64,000 bases of DNA from Hydrangea macrophylla (taxonomy: Eukaryota > Streptophyta > Magnoliopsida > Cornales > Hydrangeaceae), in contig CM066995.1 in assembly GCA_033977485.1 (NCBI GenBank), positions 44,513,736 through 44,577,735 of the forward strand, written 5' to 3'. Under the pieces are notes generated by a model. That model ran no database searches. It worked only from the letters and a program-made list of their open reading frames with translations, and was not told where the DNA came from. Both the position numbers and the translations under genes were made by a program. Positions 46,364 to 57,055 of this stretch are shown in pieces. The first letter of the stretch is position 1, and every line of letters starts with the position of its first letter.

Positions 46364-48030
46364 TATGATTACTGAAAATTAAACAAACAAAATAAATATG
46401 GATATCAGAATTGACAGTTTGAAATAAAAGAATCCTTAAAACTCTTATTTAAAAACAAAGTCGCCGGAATATCGAAACGAAAGAATAAAGCCTCCGTGTG
46501 GTGGTCAATGTTCGATCTTTCGATTTATCATGACTTATCCGCTATGCAACTCTTGCAAAATAGCCATGACTCCCGAACCTATTTGATCTCTAAGTTTCTG
46601 AATAATGCCCCGTGTGGGATCCCTTATCCATAGCTTAGCTAGTGTGTACCATTAACTAGGATCCAATCACAACCGTCTCAAGTAGCGCCTCCGTGTGGTG
46701 GTCACCCTCTAACACGTCTGATTGATCCTATCCATAGGAAGTTCACATCTAGTAACCAATGAGCAGTGTACCCTCCGTATGGAATGATCACCCCTGGCGA
46801 GGTGACACAGAATACACTACTCATCTTACAATGAACCATTAATGGAAGATCGTGGGTGTTATTTGATAAGACCCTCTCCCACTAGATTTAGTAAATTAAG
46901 GATTTTGCTTTTGAAAAATGTTTCCACACACTACCCATAAACATCCAATGTTTACTAATGTGTTGAAAACGGTTTTTGAATTTTATTTTAGAAAACTTGT
47001 TTTAAGTGCATGCAACAATGTATTATACGCCAATCACAAAACAAGCACATAAAACAAAAACTAAAATGAAATATAGGCATTCAAACAATGCCTCTATCTC
47101 CCATGGCTCTATTTCCATAGAACCACCTTCTTGGTTTGGTCGCCTCCGGCTCCATCTTTATGGACAACGGCTCCTTGCTCCATCTTCATGGAATTTCTAA
47201 TTCTATTACATTGGACCTATGCTTCTTTTGAAGCTTACAATTTATCTAGAAAAAGGAAATAGCAAAAAAAAGAAATAAAAGGCTAGGGAAACCGGTGCGA
47301 CTTTCCTTTTCGTAGGATTGAAGCCGCAGCGCCCTTTACATACGCCTTAAAACCAAACCATTAATAAATTACAACATGCACCAATCTCAAACAATTTAAA
47401 TATAAATATTTAAACGACTTGGTGCCATGGGAGATAGCGACTAATTTTGCTGCAAAAGGGTTAGTCGTACACGCATCCACACATACATAACAAATATATG
47501 TAACTATTGGAACACTTAATTGATTCACACAGTATATAAACACTTTACATACTGAATTAGAACTTAAAATAGCATCTTACTTCTCTGTCACAGTTCGATC
47601 GATCGAAGACCGTTCGATCGCTCGAACCTTCGATCGATTGAACACTGTTCAATCGCTTGAACATTCTGTTTCACAGAATGATTTAAAAATTTTACAGAAA
47701 TAATTTAAGATTAAAGTATAATTTAAAAAACCTTTACAACTGTGAACAGAACACCTGGACAGAGAATCTGTCTCGATCGATCTAACACTATTCGATCGAT
47801 CGAACACCAGAAGGCTTCGATCGATCGAAACTAGTTCGATCGATTGAGAACAGAATGTTCGATCGATCGAACCCACCTTGCATCCTATGCAATCACAGTT
47901 TTGTATTCTGCTGCGATAACACTGCAGAAACAGATCTGTGACGATGCAGTTTCGAAAATAGTTCTAAAATCAACATGCAAATCAAAACTAGGGTTCCAAA
48001 AATGCATCTATAGATCCAAACGAGCGTGGC
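46364..48030 (-). other. Long leader of the copia element
   Basis: About 1.67 kb between primer site and gag start. It contains two copies of GCCTCCGTGTGGTGGTCA (46489, 46686) with weaker variants, and a cluster of GATC palindromes (47593-47875). No coding sequence. On the plus strand it looks like a set of short untranslated blocks; function unknown. Confidence 0.6.
47593..47875. repeat. Cluster of TTCGATCGATCGAA palindromes
   Basis: Nine copies or near copies of YTTCGATCGATCGAAC in two groups (47593-47663 and 47772-47872), in the copia leader. Four more are in the 5' LTR (48419-48491) and two in the deleted 3' LTR (41787-41820). The 14-bp core is a perfect palindrome. Variants keep GATCG. 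Confidence 0.9.
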
Positions 48031-48042
48031 TCTGATACAAAT
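48027..48042 (-). other. Primer binding site of copia element (initiator tRNA-Met)
   Basis: Just inside the 5' LTR the minus strand reads TTTGTATCAGAGCCACG. The usual complement of initiator tRNA-Met is TGGTATCAGAGC, so there is one mismatch in the first three bases. Confidence 0.85.
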
Positions 48043-49500
48043 TGAAGGAAAAAGTGGTTTAAAGTTAGAGTTTAAACGCGCAGCGGAAATAGGTTAAGTT
48101 ATAAAACTTTTGGTATTCCAGGATCTACTACTCGTCAATTCCATAGATGTGTACAAGGGGGTGCAAGAATTATACCTTAGTGTCTTGAACCTAATTCTGA
48201 AACTTTAACTTCCAGCAGCCTCCACTAGATGATCTTCACCCTTATGACTCCTGCGGATGCCTGCCGGAAAGACTAGGGTTCGTGGGAACCCTAATAGAGA
48301 GGATAGGAAGGTTTTGGGAAGACTATGATAGTTTCTGCAGCTTCTGCGTATAAAAACGACGATCACTTACTTCCAGAACGCAACTGCCCTATTTATAGAT
48401 TTCCAGAACCGACCTAGACTTCGATCGATCGAACCTTCGATCGATCGAACCATTCTCGATCGATCGAACCTGCTGACTTCAATCGATCGAACTTGTCTTA
48501 ACAGCTTCCTCAAGTGTCTTTCCAAGCATCCTAGCGGAGCTAAGAGTGGGACCTCCTAGGCTCTTTATTGTTGGCTCAGACCAGTTTGTTAATTACCATG
48601 ACCAAACTCTTTGATCAGCAAACTAACTAACTGGTCAGTTAACGTTTATTCCACTATAAAACGATAACTGAACTCCAACGCAAAAGAACATATCCGAAGC
48701 GATAACTAGACTTGTATGGTGTACTAATGTCCCTCTACCGTCAGCATTCGTAATCATATTCAGGTAGTCGAATAACTGTTACTGTCAACCTGAATCATGA
48801 TTACTTCTTGTATTCCTTGAGTCTCATTCACTACTCATGATTACCAAACATGTTGATAACTCTTATTAACAAGACTGCAGTACTCAGTAATCAACTTGGT
48901 GACATTCTCAAGGGAATGCTTACTCTGAATCAGAGGGTAGATTCTATCTTGACAATATATGTTCACAACCCTATGGACATGACATACCCAAGATACCCAG
49001 GTGTTGATCTTCTATAGACCTCACTGATTGGTAAGTCAAAGCAGCCATATCCATAGTCTGTGTTCATAATCATCTCAAGATTGAGAACACGTACCTTATA
49101 CAAGTTATGAGTTCCTATTGACTGTTGCCAGCCTTAAGCGTCAATAGGAAAGCTCAGGTCCGTCAATGCACTATAAGCACTAGCATATCAACTAAGAGCT
49201 ACACTCTAGTGATTGAGATTAATCACTCCATCCAATGGTAGTTAATTATGCTACAGTGTAGACCTGATGAGGTATCCAGTCTCATCATCCACTGTGACAT
49301 ATTCTAAGTATCAAAGAATAGTAATTCGTATCTCACTTGTGTGTATCTCATACACACACGAATTGCTTACTATGATACTTAAGGATAAAACAATCATCTC
49401 ATGAAAGAAACATACACAATGAAAAGTAAAGCTGATATCAATATATTATAATGCTAATGTCTCATACATAAAGTAATGGTTTGAGGGCACAAACCCAACA
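48043..49500 (-). repeat. 5' LTR of the copia element, full length
   Basis: 1458 bp, TG..CA on the minus strand. It includes the segment deleted from the 3' LTR and four GATC palindromes. Confidence 0.93.
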
Positions 49501-52500
49501 ATAACTTCTTAGGGGTATTTAGAAAATTTATGAAAATAGAGTTTTTCTTTCACTAAATTGATTCTTATATTATTGCAATACTAATACCATCGACTAGTGT
49601 CGATTCCAACTTTGTTACAATATTCAATGAGAAATATATAGCTTTTATTTAGCAATTTGCGCTCTAAAATTATTGGTACAAGTTAATTTCTTCAAAATTT
49701 ACAAAAATTAGTATCTAAATACTATAAATATTCTATTGGTCACAACGGTACTGACCATTTATTTTTCTTTAGAGTTGTACAAGATTTTACAAGTATTTTA
49801 TAGTTAATAACTCGTATTCTTTAGTTATAAACTTGGAATTCAATTAAATACTAAATGATGTTCATAGCACACCGAATTTTAGGAAATGGCAGAAAATAAT
49901 TTACAAGGAATTTACAAACTTTTGAAATACCAAAAATGCCCTTTGTACATATCCTATATTTAAATCAACTTTAAAACTTGAATCCGACATTAATGATGAT
50001 TCGGGGTCTATTTGGCCTTGCTCAAGCTTTAAGCTAGCTTAGGGAAGGGCTTAAGGGTCTAATAAAAATATATGTATAAAAAGGTACATGAAAATGCATA
50101 AAAAATTGAAAAGAAATATACCCACTAATGACGATAGAGTTTGGAATTTTGTACCCACCGTCGCTGGCCAAACACCACTGAAACTTCCACCACTATTCCT
50201 CCAGACAACCACTTTGTGAGTTTACACAAATTCTTGAAAACTCTCTCTATAACACTTATTTTTCTCTCCTAGAAATAACTCTCTCCCTCCCTCATTAAAT
50301 TTTTTTTTTATCTAACTTCTCTCTTATCTCTTTAACTGTCTCTTCTCCTAGATTGTGTAAACTACGTACTATCCTTTCTTATTTATAATGTGAGTTGTGG
50401 AAGAAGTTTTACATTATATTTATTATACATTTTCTTAAATTAAACAGTTGCATTGAAGAAGTCAACATACATTAGAGGAAGTATATGCATTAACGGAAGA
50501 GAGTTAATGTTATACTTCAATAAATGAAGTTTAACATTGCATATTGCATATTAAATATATTGCATAACAAATACGTATGTTAAAAGTAACAAATATATTG
50601 TATATTAAACACATATGTTAACATGTATTAGTCTTACTAACTATTTCATTTTGTGTGTTATGCATAAAATGATGTCAGATTCAACTACATTAGCTGGGTA
50701 ATAAATTGGGTACATTTGTGTTGGGAAAAGTTCTCCTAATTAGATCATTTGCTAGAATAACCATATATGTGTAAGTTAGTTAGTTAGGTGAAAGACCAAT
50801 CAGATTTTAACACATGACTAAGGTTGATTGGTTAAAACATAAAAATATGATGATATTTTATGAATTTTAATAATGAAAATTTGGGTCTTGACAAAAATCA
50901 ATTACTTTCCCATCCATGTATATTGGGTGTTGTGACTATTGTCTCGAACTTACTATGGATAATGGAATATGGTAAATATTTAGTTATGGACATCCAAGGT
51001 TGCTTAAGACCCCTAACTAACATCTACATATATAAACACCTGTATATGCAAACGAGATATAGTTACCAGAGAGGGTGGTAACAGGGATGGATCTAGGATT
51101 TTTGGTAATATACATTGACCAAAAGATTTTGAATAATGCTATGATTTCAAATTTGCTTCCTAATTTTGGCCTCTTATCAAGCCCAATCATATATGGGCTT
51201 GTTTAAAGTTACAATCTGTGGCAGTGGGCTACAATCAAGGACGAAATAATAAGATCTTTTACGGAAAGACATGCTTTTGTTCACAAACTATATTGGACTG
51301 ACCTTCTACTCATATATTTTTACGGAAAAAATCAATTTCTATTTTCCGAATTAAGAAAACCAAAAGTTTGAAATATTACCAAACGGTCTAACAAAATTTG
51401 AACTCTTGATTTAAAAGTTAATGTAACTAGCCAATAACATGTGCTATGCACTAGTTTCTGCAATATTTAACCTATTGCAAAATAGAATAACAATTCTAAT
51501 TGACTTAACAACAAAATCTGCGAAACGTGCAATAAACCGAGGCAGAGGAACAAATATTCTACCAAAATCCAAAACTTCAAGATTGGGAAAAAAAATAACT
51601 CAATACTCGAATGGCTAGATCCTTAGAATTAACATGTGAGGATAAATTTTAGTCTAGCATAGCAATAAAGACAAATTTCTACGTAAACAAAAAAGTCATT
51701 TGAAAGCAAGTCATAGCAATGACATCAGATGTAAGAGCAAAATCAGCATCATAACCATAACTACTACACTTTATGGTTACGTTTATTTCACTTTGCCACC
51801 ATGTGGTTCAAAAGTTGACAATTAACCCTTATATAATTGTGTGTTAAATGTTAACTTTTAACTTAAAATGCAAAAAATACTCTTCATATCAGTCACAGCC
51901 ACAAAGGGTTAAAAGTGTCAACTTTATCCCACTGTTGTTTTGTGTTAAGGGTAAACCCTAACGATGTTAACTCTAGCTTGAAATGACAAACATACTCTTC
52001 CTATTAGTCACAATTACACTATGGGGTTAAGTGTCGATCTTTGAACTGTAATGGGGTAAACTAAAAATGAGCCTAATTATAGGGATAAAATATATTTAAT
52101 TTGTTAGTTTTGACCAAAAACCTAACAGTTCCTTTCAATCACAGCTATAGAGGGTTCAGCAAAATTTTTAAACCATGAGGACGACGTAAAATGAAAATGG
52201 CTCCCCTTACAGAGGTGAAATAGACTCAACTATTTCTGAGATATGAAAGCCCAAGTATATATATATACCACACTTAGATCCATTGGGTTGAGCCCTCTAT
52301 CCAATGGGTTATGTACCCGAATAGTCCTGACCCAAAAAAAAAAAAAAAAAAAAGTACCCGAATAGAAGTTAGTACTCGTAATTTATGGTTTGATGCTTCA
52401 ACTATATTCATCTGTGTGTTATAATTACCCTTTAGTTTACGACAATATTATTACATGCAGTTGAGTTGGAAATAGACAAACTTATAAGGGAAATATAATA

Positions 52501-52781
52501 TAGAGTCCTTAGACTCTATTATATATAAACATAGGTCTAAGTTGAAAATTAATTTAAATATTGGTCCTTCAGGCAAATACATGACCAAAATACCCTAATT
52601 GATTCCCATTTTTAAACATCATCAATAACTGTCATTTTGATTTCCATCAATCACGTCCAACATTTTTGGGATTTTGAATGCAAACTAAACTAGATATTCC
52701 CAAAAATCTCACCATTTATCAAACCTAAACTATTTCTCTCTATAGGATGATCTTAGCAACTAGAGCATATCATGATCCGTC
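49501..52781. other. AT-rich sequence without recognised genes
   Basis: The first part continues the LTR-like sequence cut by the copia element; its end is not found. Further on are short repeats: GTACCCGAATAG on both sides of a poly-A run at 52334-52353, and a GTTAACTTTTAAC-like motif near 51845-51975. No ORF of note. Confidence 0.5.
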
Positions 52782-52990
52782 GATCTCAGCGACGACAATG
52801 CTCACTCCGTCAAATGGGCGGTCCATAACTACCTTTGACCGGGGGTGCCGTAATCCTCCTCCACGTCAGCCCCACTAGCATCTTCTACGGAGTCGTCGAC
52901 CTCTCCGAACCCATTGCCACCGAGGAGTGCCAATAGATGCTCGAGGATGATCTCGACTCGTTCACGGCGACGAAGGCCAATGATTTGGCA
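52782..52990 (+). pseudogene. Universal stress protein (PHOS32/34-like) fragment
   Basis: Reads DLSDDNAHSVKWAVHNYL in one frame, then AVILLHVSPTSIFYGVVDLS and MLEDDLDSFTATKANDLA in another. Plant USP proteins of the PHOS32/34 group have this order at the N-terminal nucleotide-binding fold. Breaks: a frameshift at about 52836 and a stop (TAG 52933) where family members have a sense codon. The end of the domain is absent. No intron or TSD shows how it came here. Confidence 0.75.
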
Positions 52991-53235
52991 TGTAGTGGAA
53001 TTAGTGTCGTGAAGAAGAAAATGGAGATTGCCACTTTGGCCTGTGAATAACTTGTTTCTAATGCTTTGAAACTCCTTCTTCTCCCTGATTTTGATAATAT
53101 TGACTTTGCATGCAATAATGCTATGGAAGTTGTTATCCCCAAATTAAGTAGTGAATCAAGACGTATCTGCTCTTGTGAAAACATGGAGGATGATTGCTGG
53201 ACGTGTAAGAATTCTTATGGATTGCATTTCGTGTA
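52991..53235 (+). other. Exon-like sequence of unknown origin
   Basis: Follows directly. One frame reads LLLPDFDNIDFACNNAMEVV and SCENMEDDCWTCKN after a stop at 53047. The Cys-rich end looks protein-coding, but I do not recognise the family. Possibly a second gene fragment joined to the first. Confidence 0.35.
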
Positions 53236-53340
53236 ATTCATAAAACTTGGAAGAAGTTTTTTAGTATTGTATTTCATGTTTTACTTGTACATTCTTATGG
53301 ATTATGATACGGGGCCATTTTGAAAAATTTATTCTCAGAA

Positions 53341-53700
53341 CACTGTGAGAAATTTATTTCATAAAAATGTATCTTTGACATTCACACTATGAGAAATTGT
53401 CACTAGCTGTTGATAGATCGAATAAATTTATGAGAAATTGGCATTAATTAGACTAGATTGCCACAATGTTTTATGAATTTTACTAGTTAAATAGTGAGAA
53501 ATTTTCACTGGTATGAAAAGTGTGAGAAATTCTCACTACTATCAGACAACCAAGTGAGAAATTCAAAGCACTAATATCTAATTTTCCATGTATGACGAGT
53601 GAGAAATTCTCACACAATTACCATACAAAAATGACAACTAAAATTTCTCACTTCAATTCAATTTCAGGAACAGTGAAAAGGGTGAGAAGTTTCTCACCAT
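53341..53700. repeat. Cluster of GTGAGAAATTCTCAC motifs
   Basis: Nine copies of TGAGAAATT or its inverse in about 350 bp; three form the near-perfect palindrome GTGAGAAATTCTCAC (53520-53534, 53598-53612, and a variant near 53682). Spacing is irregular. Confidence 0.85.
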
Positions 53701-54514
53701 TCACCTAAACTGATATGATCAGAAACTTGAACGACTGAATTACAATATTCGATTCTAAAGTTTTCGTTAATCAGATAATATATCAGATTTACAAAACAAC
53801 AACTAATATACAACACAAGTATCCAGCCAAAACAATCATTTCAAATTTCAAAGACCATGATTTTAGCATACAATTATTCGAATCACGCATGAATTAACGA
53901 CACATAATTCCATTTCCCTATTCTTCAGCAACTCATTATCACATTTTAAAATTAAGCCTAGAAATCAGCACAATAGATAATACTCTCTAATAATAGTATA
54001 TTTTGAAATTAAATACAACAATTAACAATATAAGGGCATATTCGTCCAGTTTGTACATCACAATTTTGGGAAAATGACTAATTATTAATGTTCTTTTAAA
54101 TCAAGGGTTCAATTTCATAACACACAATTCAAATTGGACAATCTCTAGTTTAGGCGCTAATTGGAAGACTAATTCGTAGGTTTCTAAGCTTATAAAAATG
54201 CACCAACACAAGGGCGAGGGTCACTGGCTTTTGGGGTAGGGGTGGTCACTGGCCCACAAAACTTTTTGAAAATTCAAAAGTTTTTGAGGGTTTTTATTTA
54301 TTTATTTATTTTATTTTTAATTTAACTCAGCAAAGGATAAAATTTATTCGACAACCCCATGAAAGGGACATATTACACCAACACTGAAAAAGCAGCACCC
54401 AAAAAAGCAAAACAGCTAAGGAAGCCTCAACAACACAAACAACCCAAAACCAAAACCACACTCACAGAAAGAAAAGCAAAACCACTTAAAACAATCCCAC
54501 AAAGAGAGACAAAC
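53701..54514. other. Sequence that should contain the 3' LTR of gypsy 2
   Basis: The LTR must start at 54515 on the minus strand, where TGTTTGTCTCTC follows the poly-G tract. Its outer end is not visible because the other LTR lies outside the window. No gene is supported. The poly-C run (54516-54536) is the polypurine tract. Confidence 0.45.
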
Positions 54515-54515
54515 A

Positions 54516-54540
54516 CCCCCCCCCCCCCCCCCCCCCTTGC
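54516..54540 (-). other. Poly-G polypurine tract of gypsy 2
   Basis: A run of 21 or 22 C on the plus strand (GGGG... on the coding strand) between AAACA and TTGCAGG. It directly precedes TGTTTGTC, the inferred LTR start. Poly-G polypurine tracts are common, but this one is unusually long, and its length may be a sequencing artefact. Confidence 0.6.
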
Positions 54541-54554
54541 AGGTGGGATAGTCC

Positions 54555-56149
54555 GTGAAACGGGGAGGTGCTGCCGAAATTTTGAATTTTCCTAGAGCTG
54601 TGACCGAAAACATGGCTTTGTATGATCCCGCTCAACTCACAGCTTGGCTAAACATCACGGATGGTGTGGAACGGATCAACCTCTTTAGCTACAGCCTGAC
54701 CGAGCTATTCTCTTTTCGCCAGATGACCCTGAACACTGAGTTCTTGCGTGCTGCTATTGCTCACTGGGACCCGATGAATCATGTCTTCAATTTCAACGGC
54801 TTGGAGATATGCCCCTTGTTTGAGGAGTTCTGTGTTATCCTTGGCTATGATTCTGATTCGGACCTGATTCTCCCTTCTGCTGATACCCTCAGTCCTACGC
54901 GAGGCTTGGCTGAATATCTGAATTGTTCCATCACTATTTCCCGCCGGCTGATTCAAGGTGAGGTTCTTGACATTGCTTCCATAATTGCTCGATATGCCAG
55001 TCCTGGGAATCCCAGCGTGTATGATGCTACTCGTGGGGCTGCTCTGATTCTGTGTATGACTTCACACTTTTTGTTCTCGAGCGCTTCTAGCGACTTAGTG
55101 CATGTATGTCTTGGGTTGAAGGCAGGTAAGAACCCTATGGCCATGGTTCTGGGCGAGACCCTGAATGGTTTGGATTGCGCTTCAAGTCAAGGAATGCTTC
55201 TACTTTCTGGGGCGCCTTTGGTGTTACAGGCTTGGCTCTATGAGCGTCTTCAGTTATGGACAGGTAATGTGCTGCCAGTTTATTTTCGCAGATCTGTGCT
55301 CTATACTCATTTTACTTCTGCTGATTGGGTGGGTATGATGGGTGCCTTATCTGAGGCTGACAGGGGTGAAGCCAGGAATTTTGGCCAGGGGGGGCCTAGG
55401 CTATACGGGGGTTCGGGGGCAGCGCCCCCGAAAATTTTTTTTTGAGGTCTATTCATACATAATTGACAAGTTTTTTAGGGTCTACTTGTCTATAATTGTG
55501 ATTTTTTGGGGATATGCTTATAATATAAGTCTATTCGGTGACACGTAAATATTATATAGTGTCTTTCAAAATTTTAAGGGGGTCTATTTCTAAAACGCAT
55601 AAAATTATCACATTAAAAGTGTAATTTATAAAATTTTAGACGCATTTCTTTTGAGTTGTATATACCGGTATATCAATATATATGTAGTTGATAGCACTAA
55701 ATTGGACCTTGGACCCCTTTGAGGGGCTAAACATAAGTTGAGGGAGGCCTAAACATAATTTGAGGGGGGGCCTAAACATAGTTGAGGGGGGGCCTAAATG
55801 TAAAATACTTAAAAAATTTAGGCTAAAATTTTAATTTTCAAAATCTCAGGGGGGGCCTGGGCCCCCCCTGGCCCTACACTGCCTCCGCCCATGGAGGCTG
55901 ACATTTGCTGGATCGTGAGGCGTTGGGGCCTTTATGCTGTGACCACTAGTCTTAGGGATTTCCAGAGGGTGTAGCTGATGGGACTGAGAGAGACCTCCTT
56001 CTATCATCCTCGTCGATTGGCCAGACAGTATGGGCAAGTTCAAGAGGTCCCCCGGGGGTTTACTGAGAGGGTGTTTGCTTCCAGAGTCAGAGCCACCACC
56101 ATTGCTGCTTTCATCAGGGGCTGGGCCAGCCGAGCAAGGGCTTATTTTT
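54555..56149 (+). pseudogene. Antisense ORF of gypsy 2, DUF7745-like, interrupted
   Basis: Likely start MALYDPAQLTAWLN (54612). Residues include FLRAAIAHWDPMNHVFNFNG, EEFCVILGYDSDSD and CMTSHFLFSSASS, which resemble the plant DUF7745 domain found next to retroelement genes. It is open to 55362, then a 531-bp insertion (55363-55893) and then from 55894 the frame continues as EADICWIVRRWGL until TAG 55972; after that come further coding-like blocks to 56149. It is antisense to pol. The protein is unrelated in sequence to the antisense ORF of element 1 as far as I can see. Role unknown. Confidence 0.72.
55363..55893. mobile_element. Non-autonomous Mutator-like element, 531 bp
   Basis: Flanked by GAGGCTGACA at 55353-55362 and 55894-55903, a 10-base TSD. 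The ends are imperfect inverted repeats: GCCAGGGGGGGCCTAGGC at the left and GCCAGGGGGGGCCCAGGC on the complementary strand at the right. Removing the element and one TSD copy leaves the host ORF in frame. 9-10 base TSDs fit the Mutator superfamily. No coding capacity. Related copy at 23596-23875. Confidence 0.82.
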
Positions 56150-56410
56150 GAAGAAATAAAAGACACAAAGATAAAACTAGACCTGACTGATTCTGCTCAT
56201 TCCTCCTAGTGTCTTTGAACATGTGTGATTGCTTTTCAAAAGACTTTTATTTTTTTATCTTTCCTGCTTATGTAATATTCAGAGTTTGTTTATCGGTGAA
56301 CCTTGGTTACTTTGGGAATCTCATTCTATGCATTTTACCTTTAAAAATATTTTGTAATCGAGATTTCAATTAGATGTTGCTTTTGGTACTTGTTTGGGCA
56401 TACTAGGACG
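56150..56410. other. Region after the antisense ORF
   Basis: AT-rich, no gene. Likely the 3' untranslated part of the antisense transcript. Confidence 0.4.
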
Positions 56411-56568
56411 ATTAGAGGCAAACGAGGCGGGTGGCCGAAGTTTGCCCCTAGTTTGGGACATATATGGTTGTGAGGCAAACGAGGTAGATGACCGATGTTT
56501 GCCCCTAGTTTAGAAGAGGTTCAGGCGAACGAGGCGAGTTGCCGAGTTTGCCCCTAGTGTGGAGGGTT
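56411..56568. repeat. Tandem repeat A, three units of 50-57 bp
   Basis: Each unit has AGGCAAACGAGGCGGGTGGC (or a variant) followed by GTTTGCCCCTAGT. Units start near 56415, 56472 and 56522. Confidence 0.9.
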
Positions 56569-56761
56569 ATTTCGGGGTTATGGTAAGGACCGCGACTTTA
56601 TTCTCTCAAATGCTCATAACTTTTGCCTAGGCACCAGTGAGGTGACCTAACGAGCTCTTTTCTCTCTTTTGTTATTGCTCACCTTGGATTTAGCTCTAAC
56701 TCTTGCCTAGGCGTCCTTTCAAATTTTCAACCTAGCGAGCCATCCCTCTTTTTTTTTTGAA

Positions 56762-57048
56762 AGTCTGCTACGTACCCCTGAGCGGGGATCAGGTCCAACG
56801 TAGTTCGAGCCAAGGTTGGAAAGAAATGGGGCTATTTTTGTGGGTGGAATGACCGAACCGATGTGGTTGCCTACGTATCCCCGAGTGGGAATCAGGTCGA
56901 GCGTAGTTCAGGCAAGGCTTGAAAGAAATCAGTTATTTTTTTTGTGAGTGGGGCGATCAAACCGATGTGGTTGCCTACATATCCCCGAGTGGGAATCAGG
57001 TCGAGCGTAGTTCAAGCCAAAGTTTTGAAAGAAATTGGTTATTTTGGC
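56762..57048. repeat. Tandem repeat B, three units of about 104 bp
   Basis: Units share GTTGCCTACGTATCCCCGAG, GGTCGAGCGTAGTTCA and GAAAGAAAT, with starts near 56762, 56866 and 56968. The last unit ends at the stop of the pol frame. Together with repeat A they lie between integrase and the antisense ORF. Confidence 0.9.
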
Positions 57049-57055
57049 GGATTGG

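Larger units (their letters stand above)
41410..49500 (-). mobile_element. Ty1/copia retrotransposon, nearly intact
   Basis: Both ends read TGAAGGAAAAAG at the left and AAACCCAACA at the right of each LTR; TSD ATAAC at 41405-41409 and 49501-49505. Coding strand minus; the right LTR is the 5' LTR. Order gag, PR, INT, RT, RNase H, the copia order. Only one stop interrupts the coding region. The left LTR is 0.5 kb shorter than the right one. Confidence 0.95.

Noticed and set aside
47593..47875. Regular palindromes resembling a CRISPR array
   Set aside because: Repeat units are 14-16 bp palindromes with irregular spacers in a plant retrotransposon leader, with no cas genes.
52885..53184. 99-codon minus-strand ORF
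   Set aside because: Antisense shadow of the USP fragment and the adjoining exon-like sequence.
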